Origin: Microvenator marinus
GTDB lineage: Bacteria > Myxococcota_A > Bradymonadia > Bradymonadales > Bradymonadaceae
Reading direction: 5' to 3'
Assembly (NCBI RefSeq): GCF_007993755.1
Contig: NZ_CP042467.1
Span: 1,402,001-1,466,000 of the forward strand
DNA length: 64,000 bases
The notes under the pieces were generated by a model, which saw nothing but the letters and a program-made list of their open reading frames with translations, was not told where the DNA came from and did not search any database. Every line of letters starts with the position of its first letter. Within the stretch, counting starts at the first letter, position 1. The translations under genes and the position numbers were made by a program. This document shows, piece by piece, positions 25,736-35,215 of this stretch.

Positions 25736-27304
25736 GTGTCAGAAATTCAATTCGGTGGCCACGTTTTTGTTGTTCAAGGTGACCTCGCGAGGCTCAAGAC
25801 TGACGCCTGGTTTCTACCCTCAGATACCAACTTTAATCTCGTCAAATCTTGGATTCCTCCCAGATGGCGAGAGAGTGTTCAGGCCCCACTTGCCGAAGCG
25901 CGCTGGGAGTCGGCTGAAAAGCGTGTCCTCAGGTTTGACCAATGGCCGGGGGCGTCCATGCCATGGCTCGCGAACGTGGGAAGCGACCAAGACCATACGA
26001 TCGAATGGTACTTGGATGCGGTAACTCAATTTGTTCGCGAAGCAGCCCCTTGGGCAAGGGAACGTTCAAACCGCAAGAAACCGCTATTGGGCGTTCCTGC
26101 AGTAGGCACCGGAATGGGCGGTAAATGGGAGGAGAAGGCCGCAGTTTTGAGCGCGCTTTATTCCCATCTTCTCAAACTGGTCAAAGAGTTCGATGTAGAT
26201 ATCGTCTACACGCTCTATGACGCACCTTCGTTTGCGGCCGCTCAGTACGCGCGCGAACGTGCGCTCGAGTCCAACGGGCCGATCTGGGACTTGCCAGAGG
26301 AGCTGCTCAAAGTGGCTGAAAGGCTTGGGGAGCGTGCGCGGCGAGGCGAGCTCGTGATCTTCATGGGATCTGGAGTCAGCGTTGGGGCAGGCCTTCCGAC
26401 CTGGAACGCGTTTCTTAGGCTACTTGGAGAGAGAGCGGGTTTAAGTCTTGAGGAGCTCGACGCCCTTGAGTCTTTGGACGCCATGGACGCGGGCTCGCTC
26501 CTAGAGCGGCGACTGGGTGGTCGCGACAACCTCAAGGCGATTATCAACGAGATTCTGGACGTCCCAGAATGCTCCCTGCAGCACACCCTCCTCGCGTCCA
26601 CTCCTCACGAAGCCGCCGTCACCCTTAACTACGACACGCTTTACGAGCTCGCCGCTGAGCGCGTCGTTGGCAAACTGGCGGTGCTGCCCCACGATCGCGG
26701 ATTAAACGCCGAGAGATGGCTTCTGAAGCTTCACGGCTGCATCCAGCGCGGACGCCTCGTCCTATCTCGCGAGGATTATCTGCGATTTGGTGAACGACGA
26801 ACCGCCCTCGCCGGTATCGTTCAAGCGCTTCTCATTACCAAACATATGGTTTTTGTGGGCTTTGGCCTTAGAGACGCAAACTTTCTCAGGATTTTGGATG
26901 ACGTCAGGCGCTCCCTTGGAGACACCACCAGCCAGAAAGAGCTCGAAAGCCCAATCGGAACGGTTTTGATGGTTCGCCCGGAACCCCTGAGAAATGCGCT
27001 TTTTGATGGCGACCTAGACCTCTATCCGATGCATGTCCCGAATGGCAAAGACGTTGACATTGCGCTCGCGGCAAGGCGCCTCGAACTCTTTCTAGACGCC
27101 ATGCTCTACCACAGCGCCACGCGGAGCGCGTTTTTCTTCGATAAGACCTTCGCGGCGCTTCTCAACCCCTCCGAGCTGGGGTTTCGTGACGAACTCTTAG
27201 AACTCGTCGAACGTCATCAAGAGGGGTTGCGCGGAAACGCAAGTTTCGAGAAACTCTTGCATCTGCTTAAAAAGAGTGGGCTCAACGACACGAGGGACGC
27301 ATGA
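25736..27304 (+). CDS. Macro-like/SIR2 fusion protein
   Basis: A protein of 522 residues from a GTG at 25736. Residues 1-165 look like a macro domain: 'VVQGDLARLKTDAWFLPSD' resembles the strand-1 GDI-x-x-L-x-x-D-A motif, and 'GVPAVGTGMGG' resembles the phosphate-binding loop. Residues about 195-430 form a SIR2-like domain (SIR2_2 type): the NAD loop MGSGVSVGAGLPTW, TLNYD, LLKLHG with the probable catalytic His, and VFVGFGLRD. About 90 further residues follow without a clear domain. No membrane segment is present. SIR2 domains of this type are NADases in several anti-phage effectors; enzymatic activity here is inferred. It is coupled by ATGA to a lipoprotein and a permease, which is unlike a known defence operon. 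Confidence 0.72.
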   Translation: MSEIQFGGHVFVVQGDLARLKTDAWFLPSDTNFNLVKSWIPPRWRESVQAPLAEARWESAEKRVLRFDQWPGASMPWLANVGSDQDHTIEWYLDAVTQFVREAAPWARERSNRKKPLLGVPAVGTGMGGKWEEKAAVLSALYSHLLKLVKEFDVDIVYTLYDAPSFAAAQYARERALESNGPIWDLPEELLKVAERLGERARRGELVIFMGSGVSVGAGLPTWNAFLRLLGERAGLSLEELDALESLDAMDAGSLLERRLGGRDNLKAIINEILDVPECSLQHTLLASTPHEAAVTLNYDTLYELAAERVVGKLAVLPHDRGLNAERWLLKLHGCIQRGRLVLSREDYLRFGERRTALAGIVQALLITKHMVFVGFGLRDANFLRILDDVRRSLGDTTSQKELESPIGTVLMVRPEPLRNALFDGDLDLYPMHVPNGKDVDIALAARRLELFLDAMLYHSATRSAFFFDKTFAALLNPSELGFRDELLELVERHQEGLRGNASFEKLLHLLKKSGLNDTRDA

Positions 27305-27924
27305 AGACTATCTTGATCTGTTTACTTTCTCTAATCTTGGCGGGCTGCGGGGACTCGAACGATACCGAAGGCACCAATAATAACGCCGAAAACAATCCAC
27401 CAGGCCAAAACAATCCTCCAGAGGACCAAGACCAACCTGTCGCAATGCAGGCTCAGATTAACATCTCTGAAGGGCTCGGAACGCCGTGGGCATTCGCAGC
27501 GGAACGCCCCGTTGGAACGCTAAGTTCAACCCCTGACTCTAGCGGAGTGTACAATTTCACGTTTTCCGCTTCATCAGAGGTCTCGGGCCACACGGTGACC
27601 CTTTCTTTCGGAGTTGGCACTACGGATGAGATGGTGGGTGAAGGCACCTACGAGTTCGCGTTAATCGAGAACATCGAATATCCGGCGGCTACGGGTTCCC
27701 TGGTCTTCACCGACCTAGAGAGTACTTACGATGGTGAGGCTAGACACTCGAGTGGAACGCTCGTGATTACTTCCATCGAGGATGGTCCAATTGCCCAGAG
27801 CAAGACCATTTCCGGAACCTTTACCATGTCTGGTGAAGGCACTTTCGCCTCCGGGAGAGAGGGCGATTGGACCTACGAAGTGACCGAAGGGTCCTTTGAA
27901 GGCATGGTTGTCAACGTTTTATGA
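27301..27924 (+). CDS. Small lipoprotein, Asn/Pro-rich linker
   Basis: A protein of 207 residues. The signal peptide ends LAGC (Cys16), the lipoprotein acceptor. Residues 17-50 are a low-complexity linker rich in Asn and Pro (NNNAENNPPGQNNPP). The rest is a beta-rich domain with repeated Gly/Thr/Ser strands (YNFTFSASSEV, GTYEFALIEN, KTISGTFTMSGEG), ending VNVL. It is flanked by ATGA overlaps with both neighbours. No family is recognised. A lipoprotein next to an anion permease could be a periplasmic-side accessory, but this is inferred from position only. Confidence 0.6.
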   Translation: MKTILICLLSLILAGCGDSNDTEGTNNNAENNPPGQNNPPEDQDQPVAMQAQINISEGLGTPWAFAAERPVGTLSSTPDSSGVYNFTFSASSEVSGHTVTLSFGVGTTDEMVGEGTYEFALIENIEYPAATGSLVFTDLESTYDGEARHSSGTLVITSIEDGPIAQSKTISGTFTMSGEGTFASGREGDWTYEVTEGSFEGMVVNVL

Positions 27925-29147
27925 ACCTTGGCGGGCTCGTCATCTTTGCCCTCGTTTACCTGGCCGTTTCTGCTCGTAGAATCGGCGTTTTTGGCCTCGA
28001 TCGTCCCGCGGTTACCCTTTTGGGCGCCGTTGCGTGCGTGGCTTTTGGAGTCCTCGCGCCTGAGCAAGCAATACACGCGGTCGACTGGGACACACTACTC
28101 CTTCTCCTTGGCGTCATGGGCATGGGGGCCTTTCTGGTTGTCGACGGCTTCTTCACAGTCCTGCAATCCAAACTCGCTCGTTTTGCGCACTCGCCTCGAA
28201 AACTTCTCGGCGCCATCATCTGGGGTGCAGGAATCCTGAGCGCCTTTATCACGAACGACGCAGTCTGCGTGCTCGGAGCGCCTCTGGTGGTCGCACTCGT
28301 CCGCGAACATGAACTTCCGCCACTGCCCTTTCTCCTGGGACTCGCCACGGCGGCGAATACGGGGAGCGTCGCCACACTCGTTGGGAACCCTCAAAACATG
28401 CTCTGCGGCTTGTTGGGAGGTCTGAGATACTTGGACTACGTGTTGCTGATGGCACCCGTGGCCTTGGTGGGTCTTGCCCTTAATCACCTGATTATCGTCT
28501 GGACCTTCCGCGTAAGCCTTCGTGAACGAACTCGCCAGCCAAGCCACTCGGATGAAACCACCTTTAACCGCTCGCACGCTTTAACGCTCTCAGTCATCGC
28601 GCTCACCGCCGTCGCTTACTCACTGGGTACACCACTTTCGTGGACTGCAGCGGCTGGATTCTCAGTGTTGATGATTTTGCACAAGAGCGAGGCTGAGTCT
28701 TTGTGGCAGCACATTGATTGGGCGTTGCTCCTCTTCTTCGCGAGCCTGTTTGTCGTAGTCGAGGGCCTTCGCTCAAGTGGCGCGAGCGACTACTTCTTTC
28801 AAGCCTTTCCAATCATCGCTTTGGCAAATGGAGAGCTGGGGATCTTCAAACTCGGTGGCGTTTTCCTCGTCGGGTCAAACCTTGTCTCGAACGTCCCTTT
28901 CATACTGGTGGTGCAGGACCAGATTTCTAGCCTGCCTTCTCCCGAACTTGGGTGGACGGTGCTGGCCATGGCATCTACCTTCGCCGGCAACCTCACAATT
29001 CTGGGTTCCGCGGCAAATATCATCGTGGCGCAAGCAGGCAATGAGGTGGGAGGTTTTGGATTTTGGCAACACCTTCGCGTCGGCCTTCCGATCGCACTAT
29101 CCACCACGTGTGTTGGACTCGTCTGGATTTGGCTGGTTAGTCCTTAA
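27921..29147 (+). CDS. Anion permease of the ArsB/SLC13-like (ion transporter) superfamily
   Basis: A protein of 408 residues of hydrophobic helices (about 11-12). The first half carries SAFITNDAVCVLGAPL and TAANTGSVATLVGNPQN. These signatures match the ArsB/CitMHS/NhaD-type transporters (N-D helix break, then N-P loop). The second half has a symmetry-related VSNVPFIL and GNLTILGSAANIIVAQ, consistent with an inverted repeat. Such proteins move arsenite, dicarboxylates, sulfate or Na+; substrate is not predictable here. It is coupled by ATGA to the lipoprotein gene and its stop overlaps the end of the convergent diguanylate cyclase gene by 11 nt. Confidence 0.78.
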   Translation: MNLGGLVIFALVYLAVSARRIGVFGLDRPAVTLLGAVACVAFGVLAPEQAIHAVDWDTLLLLLGVMGMGAFLVVDGFFTVLQSKLARFAHSPRKLLGAIIWGAGILSAFITNDAVCVLGAPLVVALVREHELPPLPFLLGLATAANTGSVATLVGNPQNMLCGLLGGLRYLDYVLLMAPVALVGLALNHLIIVWTFRVSLRERTRQPSHSDETTFNRSHALTLSVIALTAVAYSLGTPLSWTAAAGFSVLMILHKSEAESLWQHIDWALLLFFASLFVVVEGLRSSGASDYFFQAFPIIALANGELGIFKLGGVFLVGSNLVSNVPFILVVQDQISSLPSPELGWTVLAMASTFAGNLTILGSAANIIVAQAGNEVGGFGFWQHLRVGLPIALSTTCVGLVWIWLVSP

Positions 29148-30807
29148 GAATCTCAGACTCTTCCATCGCGATCGAAATTGTGTCGGGATCCACCGCATGC
29201 CACGACCCTGTGCCACGTTTGTCTTGATACATAAACGAGTCCGCACGCAGCATTGCACGCTCCAGATCGTCCGCGCTGTACACCGATGAAAGCCCTAGAC
29301 TCACTCCGACCTTGACCGGGCCAAGTGAGGTGGAAACAGGAGCTGACGTGAGCTCTCGCTTGAATCGCTCGGACACAAAGACCGCGTCAACTTCATGCAC
29401 ATCGGCAATCAGCACCACGAATTCGTCTCCACCGAATCTGGAGACCACATCTGTTTCACGCGCAGCCACTTTTAGACGGCGGGCAATCTCAATAAGTACC
29501 TCGTCTCCGACCCCGTGGCCCCAAGTGTCATTAATGGATTTGAAGTCATTCACGTCTACCCAGAGTACACCCAGGCCCTGGGAGTTTGAGAGGGCACCAA
29601 GCAGTGGTGCCGCCGCTGTTTCAAACCCGTAGCGATTAAGGGCCTTGGTTAATGGGTCGCGTTTGGCCAATTCCTCGAGCCGCAGATTCGCCTGGTCCAA
29701 TTCGGCCAAGGTGGCACTCAACTTCTTGTTGATCTCGGCGAGCTCGTTGGCCTTCAACCTGTCTTGGGCAATAGCAGTACCCAGATTTACATCCCTCAAG
29801 ACTTCGAAGCGCTGCTTGGACTCCTCATTGATCGCAACATCCTTGAGCTCCCAAGCCTCTTTCAACGTCTTGTACGCCTCCTCCCACTTTCCAGTTTCAC
29901 CGAGCATGCGAGCGATGGAATGCAGGGCTTGCATTTGAATCGCGCTGTATCCCCGCTCGCGCGCCTCCTCGAGTGCCTTTCGGTAGAGTTCGATAGACTC
30001 CTGCACTCGCCCACACAACGAATATCCACGGGCGAGCAAAACATCTTGCCGAACGGCATCGTAAAATAGTCTATGCGTACGAAGAAATTCTGCCGCCCCG
30101 GTGATTCGACGCGTTCCTTCCTCGAGGTCACCACGAATCATCGCGATTTCTCCAAGGCCTCCCTCGATCAAAGCGTGAACTAGCGGCTGCTTATCTGCCT
30201 GGACCAAACTTCTCGCCTGCATGTAGGCATCAGTTGCGGCATCGAGCTCACCGAGCCTGGAAAGCGCTCCACCGAGATTACAATACCCAAGGGTCTTCCG
30301 TGAGACATCGTCGATCTCATCAAAAATCTCTAACGCACGTTCGGTCAGTTCTCGAAACTGAGACGCATGCCCTTCTGAACCCCAGGTAAACGCGAGGTTA
30401 GAAAGGCAAACACCTTCAATCAGACGCAGACCGTGTGTTCTCGCGATTTCGAGCCCCTGCGAGAGGATTAGGCGCCCGTTGTCCAAATCCCCGATCCGGC
30501 ACCACACGCTGCCCTTTCGCCAGAGTGAAATCGCCGTTCCTTCGGGATCATCGATCGCAGAAAAGAGTGTAATCGCCTGAGACAACTCACCAGCAGCGCG
30601 GGCGAGCATCAACTCACGGTTATAGGCATCGCCTCGAAGCAACCTGCACCAAGCTTCAGCGCGCACATCACCCAGCTCCAAAGCGCGGGTCAAAGCTGCG
30701 TCGCATGTGGGCAATGGAATGGGAGATCGAAGGCCATCCACGAGGTGGCTCCTGACTGCATCAACCAGCTCCGACGGCCCCGCACTTACAATGTTCAACT
30801 CAAGCAT
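29137..30807 (-). CDS. TPR-GGDEF diguanylate cyclase
   Basis: A protein of 556 residues. The ATG at 30807 is preferred; a TTG 69 bases upstream would add a poorly supported extension. TPR-like helical repeats span about residues 30-350 (for example 'ALELGDVRAEAWCRLLRGDAY', 'LGYCNLGGALSRLGELD'). A coiled-coil segment (about 345-385) follows. The C-terminal GGDEF domain (about 390-530) has an intact RFGGDEF active site and an RETD I-site five residues before it, so c-di-GMP feedback inhibition is possible. There is no membrane helix. TPRs at the N-terminus suggest activity controlled by protein contact. It overlaps the permease by 11 nt at the stops. Confidence 0.87.
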   Translation of the reverse strand: MLELNIVSAGPSELVDAVRSHLVDGLRSPIPLPTCDAALTRALELGDVRAEAWCRLLRGDAYNRELMLARAAGELSQAITLFSAIDDPEGTAISLWRKGSVWCRIGDLDNGRLILSQGLEIARTHGLRLIEGVCLSNLAFTWGSEGHASQFRELTERALEIFDEIDDVSRKTLGYCNLGGALSRLGELDAATDAYMQARSLVQADKQPLVHALIEGGLGEIAMIRGDLEEGTRRITGAAEFLRTHRLFYDAVRQDVLLARGYSLCGRVQESIELYRKALEEARERGYSAIQMQALHSIARMLGETGKWEEAYKTLKEAWELKDVAINEESKQRFEVLRDVNLGTAIAQDRLKANELAEINKKLSATLAELDQANLRLEELAKRDPLTKALNRYGFETAAAPLLGALSNSQGLGVLWVDVNDFKSINDTWGHGVGDEVLIEIARRLKVAARETDVVSRFGGDEFVVLIADVHEVDAVFVSERFKRELTSAPVSTSLGPVKVGVSLGLSSVYSADDLERAMLRADSFMYQDKRGTGSWHAVDPDTISIAMEESEILKD

Positions 30808-30860
30808 TTTGTCACTATTAAAACAAACACCCTTGCATCTTGCAATAAAACGAAAGATTA

Positions 30861-30910
30861 ATCGAGCTAAACTCAAGACATTTTTGTTTGTGCAAAAAAA
30901 GCAGCTCGAT
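30861..30910. promoter_or_regulatory. Spaced 8-bp inverted repeat in the cyclase/exchanger divergent region
   Basis: ATCGAGCT and AGCTCGAT are perfect inverted arms separated by 34 bases that are rich in T then A. The region lies between divergent genes for the diguanylate cyclase and a cation exchanger. Spaced arms like these can hold a looped operator or mark two half-sites for one factor acting on both genes. Not further supported. Confidence 0.35.
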
Positions 30911-30967
30911 AATTCACGAATTGTTCTTAGCTTATCGCCAACCCCTTCATGGAGGCGAATTTAGCCT

Positions 30968-31912
30968 ATGGACTGGATATTTGTGGCGCTGGGACTCTTG
31001 TTGTTGATTGTTGGAGGTGAAGGTTTAGTACGCGGCGCTTCGGGCATCGCGCTCCTGGCCAAGCTCTCTCCCGCGGTCGTGGGTTTGACCATCGTCGCAG
31101 CAGGCACATCCATGCCCGAACTCGTGGTCTCGGTGCAAGCGGCATATGCGGGAAGCGCAGGAATCGCTATCGGCAATGTTGTAGGCTCAAATATCTTCAA
31201 CATCGCGGCAATCCTCGGGCTTACGGCCCTCATTGCCCCCTTGAACATTCATGGAAATACGATTCGGATGGAGTGGCCGGTGATGTTTCTGGCTTCCTTC
31301 CAACTCTTTCTCTTGTCGCGCGATGCTCTGGTGGACCGAGTCGAGGGGGCGTCACTTCTGGTAGCAATGGTGGCGTTTACAGCTTACGCGGTGTGGCTTG
31401 GCAGACAGGCCTCTGAAGCGGAAGCGCCGGAGCTCACCACCGCCACTTTTGGCGCTACTGGAGGCCGCGCAATATTCAACAACGTACTTGCGATTGCCGT
31501 GGGCGTCGGCTTGCTCGCTGCCGGATCGACACTCCTAGTGGACGGCGCCGTGGGAATCGCCTCGGGCTTAGGAATCTCAGACGCAGTCATTGGACTTACG
31601 ATCGTAGCGGCTGGGACAAGCACCCCGGAACTCATCACGTCCATCATGGCTGCGCGCAAAGGTCAGGCCGATATCGCCGTCGGAAACGTGGTAGGCTCAA
31701 ACATATTCAATGTCCTCGGAATTCTTGGTTCTACGGCCCTCATCCTGCCGCTCGAAGTGCCGGCCGAGATCCTTACGCGCGACGTGTGGTGGTTCTTGGG
31801 CGTGGCGCTCTTGCTCTTCCCATTGATGAAATCGGGGATGAAAGTCACGCGCTTGGAGGGCGGATTCCTTCTCGGAATCTTCATCACCTACACGCTGCTC
31901 CTAATCCTCTGA
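30968..31912 (+). CDS. Sodium/calcium exchanger of the CaCA family (YrbG type)
   Basis: A protein of 314 residues. Two homologous halves each carry the alpha-repeat motifs: [10 protein letters not shown] with [10 protein letters not shown] in the first, and [10 protein letters not shown] with [10 protein letters not shown] in the second. Both Glu residues of the ion-binding site (PE in both) are present. About ten membrane helices and a near-perfect family length indicate an intact exchanger. It exports Ca2+ (or another cation) using Na+ or H+. The coding region ends 12 nt inside the convergent esterase gene. Confidence 0.92.
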   Translation: MDWIFVALGLLLLIVGGEGLVRGASGIALLAKLSPAVVGLTIVAAGTSMPELVVSVQAAYAGSAGIAIGNVVGSNIFNIAAILGLTALIAPLNIHGNTIRMEWPVMFLASFQLFLLSRDALVDRVEGASLLVAMVAFTAYAVWLGRQASEAEAPELTTATFGATGGRAIFNNVLAIAVGVGLLAAGSTLLVDGAVGIASGLGISDAVIGLTIVAAGTSTPELITSIMAARKGQADIAVGNVVGSNIFNVLGILGSTALILPLEVPAEILTRDVWWFLGVALLLFPLMKSGMKVTRLEGGFLLGIFITYTLLLIL

Positions 31913-32902
31913 GCCGTCTACCCGTACAAAGAAGTCCCAGATCACACGGCTCGCATCGAAGGTAGTGCTCTGAATGCCATCGGAAGGACAATCGATGACG
32001 CCAGACCTTTGAACGCCGCCTGGCCAACTGTGTCCACCACCCTCGATGACACAGAGTTCCACATTTGCACCTTCGCAGCCCGTCCAAGCACGACAAGCCC
32101 CGTCACCAATCTCCTGCCCGGCCACAGCTTCGGCGTCGCAACCCATACGTGTAGCCCAACCTTCCATCGTATCCGGAACCGACGTGAACGGGACACCTGC
32201 AAGACCACACCCCTCGCCTCCTTCGTACGGAACATGGCCATCCTCCGAGCCATGGATTTGAAGGACAGAAACAGGCGACGACGGCGTACATACGTCTGTC
32301 ATGTTGGTGCCCGCCACAGGGGCGATGGCGGCGATTCGATCCGAAAGTTCACACGCCAAACGGTGTGAAAGAATGCCGCCATTGCTCATGCCGGTGGCAA
32401 AAACTTTTGATGAATCAATGCAAAGAGATTCCTCGAGGTGGTCTAAAAGATCGCGGACAAATCCAACGTCGTCCACGTCCTCTCGCACCGCAGCGCCACA
32501 ACATCCGCCTCCATTCCACGTCTTCAACGTGCCCGTGCCGTCCGGATAGACAGCAACAAATCCTTCCTCGTCAGCTAGTTCAGAGAATCTCGACGAACGG
32601 AGCTCGATTTGTTCACCACTGCCGCCTCCCCCATGAAACACCAACACGAGAGGAAGCCCAGCATCCATGGCCGAATCAGGCGGTACATGAACTCTAAAGG
32701 TCCTCTCAAGCCCACCTGACTGAATCGACGACTCAATCGTCCCTGAACCGTAAACAGAACGGGTACACGACTCAGAGACATCTCCAGTATCCGCCATATC
32801 CACCGAGCCGGCGTCCACAGAGGGATCAACCGTCGAGGGTGATTCCGAACATGAGAAAAGAAGCAGTGGAAACGATAACCAAGAGACGAGTTTCTTATTC
32901 AT
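31901..32902 (-). CDS. Secreted lipoprotein esterase of the PHB-depolymerase/LpqC type
   Basis: A protein of 333 residues. The signal peptide ends LFSC (Cys18). An acidic linker is followed by an alpha/beta-hydrolase domain (about 50-330). Motifs are FHGGGG (oxyanion region), the nucleophile GMSNGG with Ser about 173, a candidate acid in [12 protein letters not shown], and the His in EGGGHSWPG. This arrangement matches polyhydroxybutyrate depolymerase and feruloyl-esterase-like (LpqC) proteins. Extra cysteines (CCGA, CGLAG) suggest disulfides. The start overlaps the EGF-like gene by 8 nt. The substrate, an extracellular ester, is inferred. Confidence 0.82.
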   Translation of the reverse strand: MNKKLVSWLSFPLLLFSCSESPSTVDPSVDAGSVDMADTGDVSESCTRSVYGSGTIESSIQSGGLERTFRVHVPPDSAMDAGLPLVLVFHGGGGSGEQIELRSSRFSELADEEGFVAVYPDGTGTLKTWNGGGCCGAAVREDVDDVGFVRDLLDHLEESLCIDSSKVFATGMSNGGILSHRLACELSDRIAAIAPVAGTNMTDVCTPSSPVSVLQIHGSEDGHVPYEGGEGCGLAGVPFTSVPDTMEGWATRMGCDAEAVAGQEIGDGACRAWTGCEGANVELCVIEGGGHSWPGGVQRSGVIDCPSDGIQSTTFDASRVIWDFFVRVDGSED

Positions 32903-34313
32903 CTTGCACGTAGATCACAAAGAGGTTACCGGCCGGGCCTACGTCGCCGAACGAAGGCTGACAGTCGAAGTGCCAGGTGCGACCCGGCCTCAAGTAGTAG
33001 ACGCCGGGTTCACTCGGAGCCGTTGTGGTTGCTGAGATGGCGACAGGCGCCGAGGTTGTTTGAGCAGATTTTTCACACCATAGTGGAGAACCATTGGAAG
33101 GATTGGCAGGATCCTCAGACCAGAAACCAAGGTAAAACTGGGTTACACAGGTGGGACAACCAGAGACAGACTTATCGAAAGTCCACGCCCCGCCGATGGC
33201 GAGTTCTTCGCCTGGTGAAACGACTTTGTACCTCGAACTGTCGCCATTGATGGTGATTCCCCTCCAACTCCACCACGTGTTTGAATAAGAGGTGGGAATG
33301 AAGCCGGGCCAGGGCCCTGGCCAGTTGGTGAAGGTGCAATCCGTGGAGCAGAAATCCGTTTGTCCATTCGATGGATCGGTATTTCCATCTTCACAAACTT
33401 CGCCCTCAACAAAAAGTCCGTCGGCGCAAACCGGCTGACATGAGTCGCCAACCAACGAATAACCCGGCAAGCACTCGGAGCAATCCGCCCCGGTATGACC
33501 AAGCGCACAATCGTCGCAGAATGGCTGGCGATATCCAAAGTTGCAAGTGCATGCAACGAGGCCACTCGAGTCGTCACAAAGTCCGTTTCCAAAACACGTT
33601 CCGGGCTGACAGGTTTGAGCCACGACACACTCGCCACCATCCTCAACATAGCCTGGGTAGCACTCCTGACAGCGGTCTCCGCCGTAGGCAGCGTCACACT
33701 CACACTCGATAGCACCGCTCGAATCGTCACATTCGCCTCGGGCGCTGCATGTGTCAGTCTCGCATGTCTCACGCATCAAGCATTCGCCGTCTGGAGAGAG
33801 ATAGTGGGTGTCTGCGCAACGGTCACAGCGGTCGCCGTCGTAGCCGTCTTCACACGCACACTCGATTCCTGTCGGAGTGTTCGAACAAGTACCCTGCTCA
33901 CCGCAAGGGTCGGCTTCTTCACAGGTCACAACCGGTGCGCACGCCCCTTCGGCTTCCACATAGCCCGGCGCGCATGCCCCACAGCCTTCGCCGCTATACC
34001 CTTCATTACACGCACAAATGCCGTCGGCACCACACGTTCCGTTTTCACCGCAGGTCTCAGCCGTGCAACCCTCAACGCAGGAAGTTCCGTCCTGCACAAA
34101 TCCGGACGCGCATGCGGAGCAATCGTCACCCGCGTAACCCGCATCGCACTCACAAACCGGCCCTTCGTCTCCCGTAGAGCATTCGCCATTCTGTCCACAT
34201 GAAATGCCCACACACGGATCGGGTTCCGCCACCTGCGGATCAGATACGTTGCAGCCGGCAAATGCCAGAGCCGCAACCATGACAGCGAATGCGCCCATAG
34301 TACTTCGGACCAT
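32895..34313 (-). CDS. EGF-like-repeat lipoprotein
   Basis: A protein of 472 residues. The ATG at 34313 has AGAGG seven bases upstream and gives a lipoprotein signal (FAGC); an ATG 33 bases earlier is less likely. Residues 35-320 hold six or seven EGF-like modules with laminin/tenascin-type endings: C-x-C-x-x-G-Y-x-G-x-x-C, for example 'CECDAGYAGDDCSACASGF' and 'CNEGYSGEGCGAC'. The last is followed by a CADGLFVEGEVCEDGN segment, as found in myxococcal surface proteins. A C-terminal domain of about 150 residues has a Trp-rich beta pattern. It overlaps the esterase gene (8 nt). Surface anchorage and protein binding are inferred. Confidence 0.8.
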   Translation of the reverse strand: MVRSTMGAFAVMVAALAFAGCNVSDPQVAEPDPCVGISCGQNGECSTGDEGPVCECDAGYAGDDCSACASGFVQDGTSCVEGCTAETCGENGTCGADGICACNEGYSGEGCGACAPGYVEAEGACAPVVTCEEADPCGEQGTCSNTPTGIECACEDGYDGDRCDRCADTHYLSPDGECLMRETCETDTCSARGECDDSSGAIECECDAAYGGDRCQECYPGYVEDGGECVVAQTCQPGTCFGNGLCDDSSGLVACTCNFGYRQPFCDDCALGHTGADCSECLPGYSLVGDSCQPVCADGLFVEGEVCEDGNTDPSNGQTDFCSTDCTFTNWPGPWPGFIPTSYSNTWWSWRGITINGDSSRYKVVSPGEELAIGGAWTFDKSVSGCPTCVTQFYLGFWSEDPANPSNGSPLWCEKSAQTTSAPVAISATTTAPSEPGVYYLRPGRTWHFDCQPSFGDVGPAGNLFVIYVQDE

Positions 34314-34396
34314 CTTAACCTCTTTGAAAATTGATAACTCGCTCAATGGTTAAGATCGTAGCGTAATACCCACGCTGACTCAATCACAGGCCGGAA

Positions 34397-35212
34397 TCAT
34401 TTGCCCAAAGGGCCCAGAATCCAACCTTCGGACGCAATCTGAGCATTTCTGGAGAACGAGAGGTGCCGGCCGAGGTCAAACGCATGAATTTCAAAGGCAT
34501 ATCGCCCATCTCTCAAGAACTGAACAATCTTCATTGCGTCCCGCTCGTCACCACTTAGGTCATCCCTCGCGTCAGGCATCTCAAGCAACGCGGGGTACAC
34601 CTCCGCAAAGGTATGTACGCCCCTCAGTTCGCCTTCGAACGGCCAGACCTGAAAGTCCACTTCACCGCGCTCCCGCGCCTCAATGAGTTCAGACATGCAT
34701 GCTAGGAATGTGACCGTATGAAAGCCGACCGCAGCACCTGACCCCATGTAGAAGGCGCTCAAGCATTGAGGCGTCAAAAGGTCCGTTTGCCTGAAATAGG
34801 CCACGTCATGGGCGAGATAGAAACGCCGATCGTTTCTGGACTCGTTAAACCTAAACGGCCCCCCCTCAAACTGCTCATTGATCGCAGCCGCCACGTCTCG
34901 GGCTCGCTCGTGCTTTCGCTCCAGACGGCCAAACTCCTTAACCATGGCCGACCAGTCCTCCACGCCAATCCACGCGCGAGCAAACCCGGCTGGAAATCCA
35001 AAAGCCGCGTCCACACCTATCAGATGAGGTTCGGGATGCTTTAGGAGTTCAAAGAGAAACTCAAGAGCCTCGTTTCGTGTCCATTTCCGCTTCATGCTAG
35101 GCGGCCTGACTAACTCCAACCCTCCTAAGTCCCCGCGAGCAACGGCGAGGTTAACCCGGTCGGCACGCGTTGCGGCGCCGGACCAGTCGATTCCAACCCA
35201 ATTTTCGAACAT
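34397..35212 (-). CDS. DUF429-like protein
   Basis: A protein of 271 residues. The N-terminus (FENWVGIDWSGAATRADRVNLA) has a beta-hairpin with an Asp as in the RNase-H-like DUF429 family. 'LIGVDAAFGFPAGF' supplies a second conserved Asp and 'AYVxPALLEM'-like 'TFAEVYPALLEM' a third block. The acidic residues could bind a metal, as in RNase H folds, but no substrate or product is known. The start lies 3 bases after the stop of the LysM-FecR gene, so it is probably the last gene of the envelope-sensing operon. Family assignment is by motif only. Confidence 0.55.
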   Translation of the reverse strand: MFENWVGIDWSGAATRADRVNLAVARGDLGGLELVRPPSMKRKWTRNEALEFLFELLKHPEPHLIGVDAAFGFPAGFARAWIGVEDWSAMVKEFGRLERKHERARDVAAAINEQFEGGPFRFNESRNDRRFYLAHDVAYFRQTDLLTPQCLSAFYMGSGAAVGFHTVTFLACMSELIEARERGEVDFQVWPFEGELRGVHTFAEVYPALLEMPDARDDLSGDERDAMKIVQFLRDGRYAFEIHAFDLGRHLSFSRNAQIASEGWILGPLGK

Positions 35213-35215
35213 CTT

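Noticed and set aside
25736-29147. Anti-phage defence island
   Set aside because: The SIR2 gene resembles effectors but no other defence genes, integrase or transfer signs surround it, so only the single gene is reported.
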